DNA of 64,000 nt, taken from positions 76,780,818-76,844,817 of the forward strand of contig CM031858.1 in assembly GCA_018697195.1 (NCBI GenBank). The letters run 5' to 3'. Shown here one piece after another: positions 13,093 through 26,000 of this stretch (position 1 is its first letter; every line of letters starts with the position of its first letter). The DNA comes from Certhia americana (lineage: Eukaryota > Chordata > Aves > Passeriformes > Certhiidae). The notes under the pieces are model-generated. The model had not been told where the DNA came from. It saw only the letters and a list, made by a program, of their open reading frames with translations, and made no database searches. The position numbers and the translations under genes are program-made.

Positions 13093-15639
13093 TGCTAAAA
13101 AAAGCCACATTAAACTGTCAGAAAGTAGGTCCTGTTTTGAAACACACCTTGTGGTAGTTTTTATATCAAGACTAGAGCTTGGAATCTAATATAGCTGATT
13201 CCAAAAACTGAATTTCTGGACTAAGTCACTGGGGTTTTTTGCCAAATCATTAAATAACAGTTCTTAACATATGGAGGGAGGAAGTTAGCTATGTGTCTGG
13301 GTCAATGCCGAAACAGTAGGAGTGCCTTTATGTTTAGAATTAACCACAGATTTGAAATTATTCACTGAACGTGGGATTCTCTGTGGATTTTCACTAATAA
13401 TTATTTCTAAAAAGCATAGGTACTTCAACTTTCTGAACCACCTGTCAGCTAGATTAATAACATCTTGGCAGCTGATTACAACCACTGTTATGTAGTGGCT
13501 ACCAGACGAGCATTAATTTAGTTTTATATTAAGCATGCGAAGCAAGTAGAGAAAATATAATCATTTATTATTATAATAGTTCTAAGTTATAACCAGCTGC
13601 ATGATTTATGCCTCAATTAAACTATGCAGCTTGTACGAAGTCTTCTTCCTGTATTAATCATGCAAACTGGCTCATTATTTATGACTAAAAAAAGCAGATG
13701 AGCCAGGCTTTTCAGTGATGATTGGGAAAGGTTTCATATTTGCAACACCCCACATATTAAGCATGGCAGAAAAGATAAAGTATTTAATATGAAGAAAAAA
13801 TTTGATAATGTAGAATTTTCCAATTCTGAATTGTAATACTATCAATCTTTTGTTGGTCTGAAAAGTGAAGTTAAACAATACAATCATTTACACCTCTCAA
13901 AGCTTACAGACTGCTGAAAGTTGATGGCTGTCTGTGAAAGTAGTTTGATTTTTTTTTGTTTTTTTTTTCAAATTTGGTTGTGTTTGATAAGCTATTCACT
14001 AAGAAAGACATAGTGACTGTCAGTGGACATGACAGCAGAGAGAAATAGGGATAAAGCTATGGCTTTAGTTTCCAGGTCCATTTGCATCTATTAGATGTAC
14101 TTCATTGAGATGATCTTGAGGAATAAGAGTATTTCAAGACTGAAAATATTTCTTCCACTTTACAAAAGTTCTGTGAATTTCCAGATATTGTGTAAACTAT
14201 TAGGATGATATGACTTTTCATGTTTTTCAGGGAGGAAAGGTAGTGTTGGACTACTGGGACTTTGTTAGCTCAAAATTATTAATTGAATAATTAAAAATAT
14301 ATATATAATTAAATATATAATTAAAATATAATATTATTATTATTGGCACCTGTCTTTTTTCTAATTTTGGCTTGAGACAGTACCAGTTATGTCAACTGTG
14401 TGAATATCCTGGATACAGCTGTTTACTGAAGTATTTCACTGCCTTGTTCCTCTTGAATTTATGTTAACTATAGCAAAACTGTTCCTGAAACCTGCATGTT
14501 GTGTCAAAAAAAAAAAAAAAAAAAAAAGCTAAAAAAGGCAAACAGATACATAAAACCCCCAAAGAATCATAAAATAACCAAATGTGAGGTTCACTCCAGA
14601 TTACTTAACACGTAATAGATGGAGCAAATAGATCCAACCTATGATTTTTTTTTTTTTATATAAAATAAATAACTAAAAGTTTACAAGACAAAGCATAGTA
14701 ATGAAGATCACAAATGAGCATAGCCTTATTTCTTCATCCCTCCCCACACTGTGTTTTTTCCTCCTCTTCCTGATCCTATTATATAATTTGCCCACCTTTA
14801 ACTTTTATTTTCTTCATCTTCCACTGTTCTGTCTATCTGGGCTGTCCAAAGCCTAATCTTGTTATTTCTATGATGGTAAGAATAGGCTGTAAAATTGACT
14901 TAAAAGAATGAATTTCATATGTCACCAAAGTGTAATAATTTGTTATTAAAGAAATGTGACATGTACTCAGAGTTATGGTGTCACAAAATGCCTAATTTAC
15001 AAGTCTTGGTCTTTGTTACCACAGTGTGAAAACTCTATAACTGAAAGTTCTGGAGGTTGCTTTTGTTTGTTAGTTAAAAGTGATTTTTTTCCCCTATTGC
15101 AAGTAATTAAATAAAGGAAGTCATCTTTGTTTTTCTGACATATAAATATCAAAAAGTACTAAATTTGGTGTAAATGTTATAGGTGCTGATATTAAAATGA
15201 TACTGAAGTCTAACTTGATTATATTACAAGAGATCTTCCTAGGGGAGTTAAGAGAAGGACAAGGGTGGAAACACTAGATTACTTCTCCAGAGCATAAAGA
15301 AATTCAACATTTGCACTATAGAATTTTACTGTAGGAGTCTGAGTTAATTTTTGTTTTATCCAACACCGAATTTACTTAGACAAGAAATACCAAAACTTAC
15401 AGATCACTTACACTTCCTGGTATAAGGCAAGGGAGTGGGTTTTCCTACTTCTGAAAAGAGAAAGACCAAACCCAGGAACACCAGCTGACACCTCATAAAG
15501 GTGTCTGGAAAGCAAATAAGGAATCAAAGGCTGTGGTGGTTGAACATGTAGTTTTGGCATAAAGTAGAGGTATGGTGGCATAAAGTAGAGGAAATACAAT
15601 GCCCAGTACTCAGAAGGAAATATGATGCCACCTAAGGTT
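13093..15639. other. non-coding stretch, possible conserved element, poly(A)
   Basis: No gene is supported. The interval at 13505-13690 has complex sequence with several TAAT/ATTA homeobox-type words and CATGCAAA, CATGATTTATG and GCATGCGAAGCAAG motifs, a texture typical of conserved developmental enhancers. A run of AT repeats lies at 14295-14344, and a 22-A run at 14506-14527. A 21-bp imperfect tandem duplication (GGCATAAAGTAGAGG twice) lies at about 15556-15591. Confidence 0.5.
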
Positions 15640-15674
15640 TTATATATATATATATATATATATGTGTATACATA

Positions 15675-15705
<31 letters not shown>

Positions 15706-15748
15706 TTACAGACGCACACACACGCATATATATATATATGTATATAAT
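15640..15748. repeat. TA/TG compound microsatellite
   Basis: Alternating (TA)n blocks are interrupted by TGTG, CATA and ACACAC units. The tract is nearly self-complementary and could form hairpins. The 103-codon minus-strand frame here starts in this repeat (Y/I/T-rich peptide) and is an artefact. Confidence 0.95.
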
Positions 15749-18520
15749 TGTTTCAGTGACTTCTCAAGCCTTTTCCGAGGTGCAAGCATGAAAAGTGTAA
15801 AGTCTAAATAATTGTATATTAGTGTTGGTGAAAATCAGTTGCCTTAATCAATATGAATAGAAATGTGAAATCATGCTAAAGTATTTGAGTTTATAAGGCA
15901 TTATAAAACATATAACATTTTATAAGGCATTCACTTAGGTAGACTTCTATGAAAGAAGACATTCTTAATTCATGTACAAATTAGGATTTTTCATGTTTCA
16001 GATCAGTGAAATGAAAGGTGCAGTGCTTCAATACAAAAGCTCTAACGAATCTCAAATAAATGGTTATGAGAAATATTGGAAAAGGTATTTGCTTCAGTAG
16101 CATCTGAAATAGAATTGCTGTAACTGCTGTTATAATGTAACTGTACATTATGTCTCAGAAAGAAGTTGCCTAAAGTTTCTTTTAGGAAATGGTAAAAGGT
16201 ACTACACAAAAGAAAATCAATCTTGCTTTTCACAAGATTGCGTGCATTTTGTAAACACTTGAACCATACCTGGACCTTATCTAGAGCATGAATAACAATC
16301 TGTTTCTTTGAGCTCATCCATAATCGAGGAGCTGAGAAAGAAAAATATCAGAAGTCACTAAGGCAGGTAGAGGTAATAGCAAAAGAGTTTTTGATAAAAC
16401 ATTTAGGGAACTGCATAAAGATGCTGGCTGTAGAAATAAGTTGCTGTTTGCAAAAATGTCAGCAGTGCATATTTCTGTGTTTAAAGCATAAATATCCAGT
16501 GAGATCTTTTTTATATTGTGTGTGTGTGTGCATGTATGCATGTCTCTGATAAAATAAACTGGTGTCTCAAAGTATAGGTACAATAGATTAAACAATTGTT
16601 TGGATTAAGTAATTTCAAATTCCTCATATATTGGCACCTGATGTATTTTAGGATAGGGTACGTGAAGAATAGGATCCTTACAGTACTGGTGTTGAAGAAA
16701 GGCATATACATGATTTTGGTTTCTTTTTGTTTGTCTTTCCATTTGAAGTAGATAAAAAAGGCTTGTTAATAACAACAATTCTTAAGAGAAATTCTTATTT
16801 ATAACACTACTTTAATGAAGTGTTAAATTGTGTTTCTTCCTGTATAGCAGTATTTTGATTCATTGAATTTAACCATGGACAGAAATAATGAAGTACAGTA
16901 CTCCTAGGTGATAAAGGTATTAAATCATAGTCCAAGTTAAAACAAACGGAAAACCTGATAAAACAACACCAAAAAGAAAAACCACCCAAAACCCCAAGCA
17001 AACAGGAATTTTCTTTTGTTTTTCCTAGGTCTTATAACATTTTTTTGGTTGGAATTTTTCTTTCTTGTTTGTTGCTGTTCATGTTTCTAATAGGTTTTCT
17101 TAAATAGTCATTATTTGGCTAATGAAGTCAGTTAAATGTGTTTGGAGTTACCAATGACTTTTTCCAAACACTTTTTCTAAAATTCTGAAATCTATCAAAA
17201 GGATCAAAGCGCCGGATAAAACGGCACACTGATTCTTTCTGATGCATTTTCGTAGCACAGTATGCAGTTTCTGTTATCCTATGATCAAAGACCACACATG
17301 AACACCATAGTTATGTGGGTACCCCCTGAGGGGAGAAATAAAAAAAGAGCACTCATAAATTCTGATTTTCATTGCAGCTCTGGATTACTGAATTTTGTGG
17401 TATTTGAACAGAGTAAAATTTGCTTAAGTGTGTCCTGCATTGTGAAGGAATCTCTTAGGGAAAGAATTCTTGTAAATTAGGAGTCTGTGACTTTGTTTAA
17501 AAAGCCACTTCAGGAACACCATTGTATCTATTAAAAACATGTCAAATTACTTATGTAAGTTGTGTACCATGATCAATTGTTTATCATGTTTCAAATCTTA
17601 AAGGAAAAGGATGAAATGTGAAAACAATGAATTTAGACAATTGTCTATGAAGCACTAAGAGAGTCTTTTTCCGCTGCAGACATGGAAACTCTTGACTAGT
17701 CATAGACTGCAAAATGATAGCCCCTTTTCTCAAGATGAAGGACTGTAATAAGAATGTATTCTCAAAATGTATCAACTCAGTCTTGCAGTCTGCATCGGGA
17801 ATACCTGATGTGCTTTTAGACAAGAAAAGCTATTTTGAGCAAAATAGCAAGTCACTTGTAGTTATAAACAAGATATATACCAGAGAGGTTTTTTTTCTGT
17901 TTTTTGGTAGCTTATGCTACATTTGAAGATTGTCTGGCATTGAATTCAAGTTTTGAATGCAATATCAAGATGTAACTATCTGCAATTGCATAAACATCTA
18001 TTACACATATTTATAATGTAGAAAATCTCTATTTTGCTTCTAAATATTGAAATATTTAGTATTATGATTTTCAGTAGTCTTATGTCTGCAAAGTTACTAG
18101 GCATAATCACTGCATGTTGTTCAAACCCCTTCCAAATTTAAGAGTAGGTATGGATGTGTGTAACTAATGAAGAAGCAAAGCACTTAACATTTCTATTGAA
18201 TGAGGAGCTGTCCTGTAGAAACTGGGGTAGAAGGCTGCCTGGTCAATAAAAGATAAGGGGGTTGAAAAATATATCTGGGGAGTGTTTGGTAGTTTTGATG
18301 GTTCTGTAGAATTTTAGTCTTGGCATCGCAGAGTCTTGGCATCTGCTTCTTCCATGACAGTAATTCTGAACTTGAAAGTAGAATATATTTGCTGCTTACT
18401 TTCAATACCAATTAACATTTGAAGTTAAGATTTTTGGAAGTCCATTCAGCTTATCTTTGTGATAAGTGAAATATTCCAGTTGCTTTGTCATCTGTGAACC
18501 TTAATTTGATTCTTTCCAGT
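15749..18520. other. non-coding stretch
   Basis: No gene is supported. A short (GT)n with GCATGTATGCATG lies at about 16515-16545. An A/C-rich tract (AAAAC/ACCC words) lies at 16955-17005, one of the few such tracts in this orientation. Open frames of 62-93 codons are present but lack splice-site context, start context or recognisable domains. Confidence 0.6.
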
Positions 18521-18592
18521 TTGTCCCTGTCCTTGCTGCACTAGGAAGAACCTGGAGGTCCCTTCTAACCCAGAACATTCTATGATTCTATG
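18521..18592 (+). mobile_element. CR1 LINE 3' terminus, plus orientation
   Basis: A very short CR1 tail. The blocks are 'gtccctgtccttgct', 'ctggaggtcccttctaaccc' and the end signature ATTCTATGATTCTATG, which is close to the consensus. It abuts a CR1 piece of opposite orientation directly at 18593, so one copy probably inserted into or beside the other. Confidence 0.88.
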
Positions 18593-18990
18593 GAGTGGAC
18601 ACAGTGCTCCAGGTGCAGCCTCACCAGCGCAGAGTAGAGGTGAAGTGTTGACTTCCTCAGCCTGGGAACAACATTCTTTCTAATGGAGCCCAGGATTCCA
18701 CTGGCCTGCTTTGCCAAAAGGACATATTGCTAGCTCTTGTTCAATTTTAAAAGCATCTTCAGATCCTTCTTTCTGCCAAGCTACTGTCCAGTTGGGTGTC
18801 CCCCAGCTTATGCTGGTGCTTAGGGTTCCTCACCAGATGAAAATCTTGTTGAACTTTCTTTTGTTGAACTTCATTTGGTTTCTGTCAGCCCAGTTCTCTA
18901 GCCTGTCCAGGTCCCTTTGAATAGCAACACAACCTGTGGCCTACCAGTCACGCCTCTCAGTTTTGTGCGATTACCAGCAATCTGGAAATT
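18593..18990 (-). mobile_element. CR1 LINE fragment, minus orientation
   Basis: The + strand reads as the reverse complement of the CR1 ORF2 end. The blocks are 'gtggacacagtgctccaggt', 'gcctcaccagcgcagagtag', 'ttctttctaatggagcccag', 'actggcctgctttgcc', 'gttgaacttcatttggtttc', 'agcctgtccaggtccctttg' and 'cagttttgtgcgattacc'. Read on the minus strand, it encodes a stop-riddled ORF2 remnant. The plus-strand frame at 18711-18920 is antisense to this and is not a gene. Confidence 0.92.
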
Positions 18991-19449
18991 CATGGAGTCT
19001 TCATTTGTATATTGAAAATGAGGTTAAGAAAATTACAGACATTATTGTGTGTAGATTAACAAGATTGCTTAAACAAAAAGTCTGGTTGCAGTTGAATTGA
19101 CAGAATAGTTGGAATATGTCAGATTCAGGTCCCAAAATATGTCATGCTTAGCTTCTTAATCTATTTCCTGGTTGGTCATCTTGAGCATATTTTGATATGT
19201 TAATTTTAAGAACAGGGTTTTAAAATAGATTATAAAATGTCTGAATTGTAAACTCTCTGCTTTATCAAATGGTTTTCTGTGCAACTTCAGTTTATCTTTC
19301 TGAAGAATACCCATAATCTAATTCCATATGTAAACAGTTAGTTACTAACCTACACTCTAAGTAAATGCATTGAAGAAAACAATGCCATCAGAGGAGTCAA
19401 CTATGCCTTCATTTTCTGTCTAAACCTAATTATGCCAGACAGCAGATAC

Positions 19450-19555
19450 CACCCTGAGCTACCTGATCTGGTGAGTGGCATCCCTTCCCATGGCAGGGGG
19501 AGAAAGACAATCTGTAAGATCCTTACCAACTCAAGCCTTTCTATGATTCTACAAT
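19450..19555 (+). mobile_element. CR1 LINE 3'-end fragment, plus orientation
   Basis: It contains 'cccttcccatggcagggg', a degenerate GATCCTTA..CCAAC block and the terminal TTTCTATGATTCTA. These are the last about 100 bases of CR1. It is short and non-coding. Confidence 0.85.
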
Positions 19556-21504
19556 ACTGGGAAATCTGCAAATGTATTCATTATTGCTTAGTTCCTTTTA
19601 CTTTTGAATTTGTGTTGTATAATTGAGACATGTTGCTCACAATATATGTTTTAAAAAATACTACACTTTTTTTTGAACTATATAACATAACATATTGATG
19701 TGTTAATATTCATGAATATCTTCTAGTATACCCTCCATCTCCATGATGAAACCAGCAGCTAAAAGGGTGCTTATACTATTTTGGTTTGAATGTACTCTGA
19801 ATAGTAAAAACTGACTTAGAAAGGGGGAGAAGAGTGCTTGGCCCTCCAGAACTACATGAAATAATCTGTTATTTATTATTTATTTATTATCATGTTGCTC
19901 AGAACCACTTGGAAAATTGAAGGTTCATAGAAAGTTGCAGATTAATTTTACCAGTGTACTGTGACACTTCTGTAAACTACCAAATAATGGTTACAAAATG
20001 AAGTTTCTCTTTCTTTTGCTTCCAATTATAAATCATTCAGGCAGAGAAAATATTATGCTTACTCTACTCTTTCATGTAATTGTATTGTTAGAGGGCCTGC
20101 TATTTAATCATTAGCTTTCTTATGTTTACATGATATAATAGGCTGATGTGTGGTGCTGCTTCCCTAGGCTTGATGCATGCTTCAGGGGAAAATCAGTTGT
20201 GAGAGCACTAAGGAAGGGTATAAGTTCACCATTTTTTAGGGCTGGCTGCAACTGGTTGATTCAGTCAGGAATCATTTATGGGAAAATATTTAGTCAAAAA
20301 AATGCATTTGAGATTACAGTTTTGTGCACATGTGTTTTAACATTGACAGTTTTGGGATGATTTTATGTAGGAGCTGAGTAATAGAAATGGTGAAGAACAA
20401 GTCACTCCAAGTGATAGCTTCCCAAAAGATCCTTCTTCCTTTTGGAGCCTGCTTGATGTCAATTTTCAAAGCAGTCTTATTTTTGGAGTGCTATGATATG
20501 TATTCTCTGTATACTCAAATAATTTATGGGGGAGCTGAACAATAGTTTATGTTCCACTGACCCAATTGTCAAGGATTTTCACTCTATGAGAGGAAAAGAT
20601 TAAATTAGGAGTTATTTGGAGCTAACATCCTTATCCAGCTGTATTAAAGATGAAATTAATATATTTATTTACAAGCATAAATGGAGGTGTTAGGCAAATA
20701 TAAAACATTTCAGAATGCCTTTTGTAGTTATTTATATCTAGGTTTTGTTTCCATGAAGATAATTTTTTCATATCTTTTCTTTAGTTGGACTATCTCTGAT
20801 CAGTAAGAAGGGTGGGAGGGTAAAGAATTAAAGTTCAGTGCTGACATAAAATAGAATTCAGCAATCTGATTGCTATGTGAGAAGGGAAGTAAATATCCTT
20901 TGTTTGTTTTCATCTACCTAATGAATACTTTTTTAACTGAATGCCTTAATTAGCACATCTCTGACCTCAGACACCTTTTCTGCTACAACTTTGTTCATGA
21001 TTCAGTATGTAGTTTTACATTCATGTTTGATTTTAACCAGATTCTATCACATTTCCTCATTTATCTCTTCATTAGAACATAGTACTTTCCTGAAAAATCC
21101 CAGAAAAATGTCCAATGAATATTTAATTTAATGTAGTTCTACAAGCATGATGCGAGACCAGAGAGTTGGGATCAAGAATGCTTGTATATGCAGAAGATAT
21201 ATCATGGATACATCCTGTATTTAATTTTTTTGACTTGACAGTGTTGTGAAATCTGTGAGTACTGCCCTTGTTTCCCTTTGTAGTCTTCTCTCAAATGAAC
21301 AAACAAAACCAAACAGAATGGAGAGTATGGATGAAACACACAGAGATCCTATTATGAAAGAGTTTTTTGCTTGTTTATGTCTTTACAGTCCTTGGATATG
21401 GGGAGATGCATCAGCTCATGATTGTGTTATCATTTCATCATCCACATAAATGAATACATAGCAAGTACTAAGAGAAATTTCCAAACCAGTAAGTTAGTTT
21501 CTAA

Positions 21505-21620
21505 CCATAGAACAGTAGATTTGTTAAGGTTGGAATGGCTTTTTCACCACTAAGCCATATCCCCAAGTGCCATGTACACACATATTTTGAATGCTCGCAG
21601 GGATGGTGATTCCAGAACAG
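21505..21620 (-). mobile_element. CR1 LINE 3'-end fragment, minus orientation
   Basis: The blocks 'ccatagaacagtagat', 'ttgttaaggttggaatggct', 'ccactaagccatatccccaa', 'gtgccatgtacaca' and 'agggatggtgattcca' follow the reverse-complement order of the avian CR1 3' end. It is truncated at the 5' side. Confidence 0.88.
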
Positions 21621-23052
21621 GGCATGTTTTCTACTTTTTTGTCTGTTTATAAAGATAAAATTTATGGTGTCACAAACAGATATACCAAGACATCTATTTT
21701 ACCCATGCTCATTAGTGAATTTTCATATTATGCTGTTTCTGATGCATATGATCTTGTGGCAAACAATCACAAGTATCTATAAGAAAACTTTTATTTTTCT
21801 AAAGTAGGGTAAATTTGACTTTCATTAGGGACTGTCTGAATGCATAGACTGAAGTGTAAAGAGCAAAACTGAACAAGAAACTTCAATGATAGCAATGGAA
21901 AGAGGTGAACACTGGGGAATAAGAAAAAGAAAACAAAGATTGTGTATTATATATTTTGTTGTGTAAGTAGACATTATTTTACAAGCAGCTACAGCCCTTT
22001 ATTTATTGAGAAGAGCCTTCTCCTGAGGTAATTACTGTTCTAAGAAGGAGGTTTGATTCTAGTATTAATTCTGTAAATAAGGTGAAACTGCTGTATGCAG
22101 GAGTGAAATTTTCATTTAGTATTCCTTTAAAGACTAGCATTCTTTCATCAATGATTCAGTTTTACAAATCATTATTATGCTGTAAATTATTAAGTTGCAT
22201 AAATTATTCTTTGTATGTAATGTGTAAGTTTGAAGGCAAATAGAATTTTATACTTTTCTCTAGATGACAGAAGCCATTCTGCTCTTATTATGCATTCATT
22301 TGGAAAGACTGCAGTTCTTATTTTTTTAATTTGCTTTACATAACTAAATTAAGCTTTGACCTAGGAGTTATTTTACCATGTGGGACTTGCATCAATGAGT
22401 AGAAGAACTTCTAGAAGAAGCAATTTTCTGCATATTGGGGGGAAAAATATATAGGCCATTAAATATGAATATGTGCTTAAATATACATGTAAATACTAAA
22501 AAAAACTGTTGTGCTGGTAATACTATTTGATAACCACCACCCCTACCACCCTCTCCCCCCCTCCAACCAAAAACCCTTTTAAAACTAACTGAAAACCCTT
22601 TAAAAACAGAATAGAACCCCACAACAAAGAAGACCAAATCTTTAGGTTGAATTTACCCCCATACAGATAAATCACAGGTTAATTAGGTTGGAGGCAGGAA
22701 GTATATAAATACAGTTAATGTTTTTACAAAAACCAATGAGACATTTTTTGCTGTGGAAGCTTGTCAGCAAATATCTTAAGGACAATTTGTCAATGTTAGA
22801 GTCTTTCTCATTGTTATCTCTACTTTCTTACAATGAGAGCTAATTTAATGCTTAATTGTAAGACTGTCTTTGGTTTCTAATGCATCTGTGAGGTGTTTTC
22901 TGTGGCTTAGCTTGCCAATGCTTTCATGGAGAAAAAAGTAATCCGTTTATTTGTTTCATTGTTATGTTTTTAAGAGCATAATAATGCATATGCCAAAAGG
23001 GAAAAAAAATAATCTGTCCAATCATTCTGCTCAAAGATGGTATTTTTGTCTT

Positions 23053-23086
23053 TACTGTTAGTAGTCATACTAACAGTATGACTACT
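23053..23086. repeat. two overlapping, mutually exclusive inverted repeats
   Basis: TACTGTTAGTA (23053-23063) is the exact reverse complement of TACTAACAGTA (23068-23078), with a 4-nt loop. AGTAGTCATAC (23060-23070) is the exact reverse complement of GTATGACTACT (23076-23086), with a 5-nt loop. The two 11-bp stems share bases, so only one can form at a time. No known RNA family is recognised. A template-switch mutation is a simple origin. Confidence 0.9.
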
Positions 23087-26000
23087 TACTTTTGTCATTT
23101 CTGTCTGATGGAAGAGATTTTTTTCCTTCTTAAGCAGGAATAGACATAACTTTTTACATAGTTAGTTGTCTATTTTCAAAACAGTTGCAAAGTATTTTTC
23201 AATGATCTGAAACAAGCAAACTAGTACTCTTCTGAGGTAAAGCATGTCTGTCTTCTTTGTAAGTTAGGAAAAATTATTATCTCCAGTTATTTCATCATAA
23301 TTTTACTCTCCTGCATAGTTCATTTCTCTACATCTAGTTTTCCATATTGAGTTCATTAACTTGAACAAAGGAAAGTTTTAAAAATCTTGACTTCTAAAAA
23401 ACTGATTGCAGTTGTTTGTGCTCCCTTCAGTTTCCAGGCACTATTTCGTTATAGTTATTTTCATTGTAAGAATCAGCAATAGAATGAAAGCAGACATGAC
23501 AGAAATGTAGTCCATACCATGCTGGAAGAATCCACTAATTTTTTGTTATTGTACCTGGGGAGAAAAACAACAAAATGATAAATCTCCCTATCAAATTTTC
23601 ATATTTGAATTAAGACTAAATTATTTCCCCAGATTATTTTCCAGGAATGTGAATCCTTTGAAATCAAAGACCCTGCCTTATATGATTACAAAGTGAGCAA
23701 TAAATTTACCATATGAGATGGGGGCACAACACCAAAATTTAGATGCCATTACTGGGAGTTGGATTTTAGTTTCACTTTGGCACTAAGACCACAAGCCTGA
23801 AATAATAGTCCAGCACAAAATTGATGTCCCTTTCCAAAGGTTTAGTTCTAGGAAGAAAGTAAAGAAAGAAATGTTGTTCTAATTAGAGGTAGACAGCAAA
23901 CATGAACTTCACCCCTGGTTTGTACCTGCTTGTCTCTGAGTGATTTGCCTTCTCTCAGCCCTTTTTCCCCATTGGCCACCTTCCTGTCTCTTCACAGGCA
24001 GGAAGATAGAAGACCTGATATAAATTTATTTTGCCCATTAAAGATCATTCATAAAAACACCATTCCTGTATAGAACTGTTTTGGAAGCCCTAGGAATCTC
24101 CTGTTAGTGAAAAAGAACTTCTGCATGTGTTGTTCTCTTTCAGAACTCCCCAGTAAATCGTGTACATCCTGTTAATTTTTCTTATCAAATTAAAGAAATG
24201 TTGAGGTATTTGGTATCCATTGTGGTCTCTAGGTAGTGCATTGCTTCCTTTATTTATTCTTGAAATTTTCTGGAGTAATTCTTAGTTGTTTTCATACATA
24301 GTTTCATTATACCACATAAAATTGTAGGAACTTAACGAAAACAAATTCACATTTACCTGAAGCTAATGGTGTTCCACATTGCAAGTACTGGAAGTATAAT
24401 GCAGTATAGTCTTTTTGAAGCTCATTGAATATCCAGGAATCATCAGGAGATGGTGGGTTTCTTTTTTTGTACTCTTCCTTCTTTTACTGATTGGAAAACT
24501 TTTACAGCTTGTCTCGTTTGGAATTATGCCCTATCCCTCTCCACAGAGAACTCTGCTTTTTCATTAGTACCTCAAACCCCACACCATCAGCTCTTCATTG
24601 GTCTGTCAGAATGGGAAAATGAATTGAGATGAGTTTATGATATGATAACCCAAGGATTCCATTTGTTAACCCTGTATGCTTCCCATTATGCTTAGTTATT
24701 AAGGATAGTTTTATCAATGTATTTATCAGGGAAGGTAACTGGAGAAGGAAGTTTGGATTGTAAAACAACTGTTCTTGTTGAGCTTATGTTAAACTCTGAT
24801 CTACCACTGCTTATTTTATGACACTTGGAGTCCTCCCAATATAAAAAAAATATTTTGATGTATTTTGTGTTTCAAGGCACTTCTTCTTGATTTTATATAA
24901 TTGAATAAATGCATAAATCTTTTATTTCTAAATCATAGTACATTTACTTATGAGAACAAGCAACAATGAACAGCAGAATATAAGAAATACTTTGATAAAA
25001 TTGGTTCTGCTTTTATTACAAAAATTGGAAACAATGTCTACATCACCAGTCATCTGATATGATGGTGGAGTAGGCTATGTATTAGAATGAGTCAGAGAAT
25101 GATATTGTGCTCTAAGTCCTTATATCTTATGTATTTCTAGAATGCTGCACCTCATTCTATTTTGATAGCAAATGTGTTATATTTAGAGTGCAGCAGAAGA
25201 AGCAGCCATCTAACATGAAACCCCAAATGATAGCTGGACACAAATTGATCTAATCCAACTGTAGCAGAGGTCTTAGGTCACTGTGCACACCCTTTCTTCT
25301 TTGGCTCACTGAAGCCAGGTATTGCAGCTTACTGTACCCAGGTATTTATCTGGAGATACAGCAATCTGACTGTGTAGCCTAAGAATGAAGTGTGAGGGTG
25401 GAAAATGGTGTAGTAATTTGAATCTAATAAGCTTGATATTGGGAAAGAGAAGAATTTTCTTGTGATTTCAAGGATAGGGGTATAATCTCTTGGTAAGAAT
25501 GTGAAAAATCTTTTAGAAACATTGGTCAGCTTGTAGTATAATGCCTAAAACAATGTTAGTCTGAAGGAGTCATGGAAAGCTGTTCTTCAAACTGTTTTAT
25601 AATAAGGAGAACTATTTTCCCATTCCTTTTCATGTCAGTCAAGACATAAATATATATGTACAGATAGATTGAAAGAGAAAGGAGTGAAGAACATTTATAC
25701 AGATACATGAAGCTCTGTGTGTGCTGGAAATCTGTTTCTTTTAAATATCACTGGCAACTTTTTGCTCTTGTCATACTTGAGTACTCTCTGTATCAGAACT
25801 TAAAATAATGTTCTGAAATGTTTGAGTTGTGTAAGCTCAGTCATGTAAGCTCTATAGCTTAGTAGTTGCTCTTTTCCTTCTTAAACAACTGTTTAAGATT
25901 ATCACATTTTTCAGAGCATAATCTATTACAAAATGCCTTTTATCATGAAAATATATATTATGCAAATATTAGAAAGTAGATTTTGTTAGGTGTTTGATAT

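Noticed and set aside
12868..13189. Overlapping F/G-rich and K/N/T/P-rich frames resembling membrane or low-complexity proteins
   Set aside because: They translate a T/G-rich low-complexity tract.
14570..14640. CR1 3'-end-like 'gaatcataaaataaccaaa'
   Set aside because: Only about 20 bases resemble CR1 and the downstream order does not follow.
15640..15748. CRISPR-like or structured array
   Set aside because: It is a simple TA/TG microsatellite without unique spacers.
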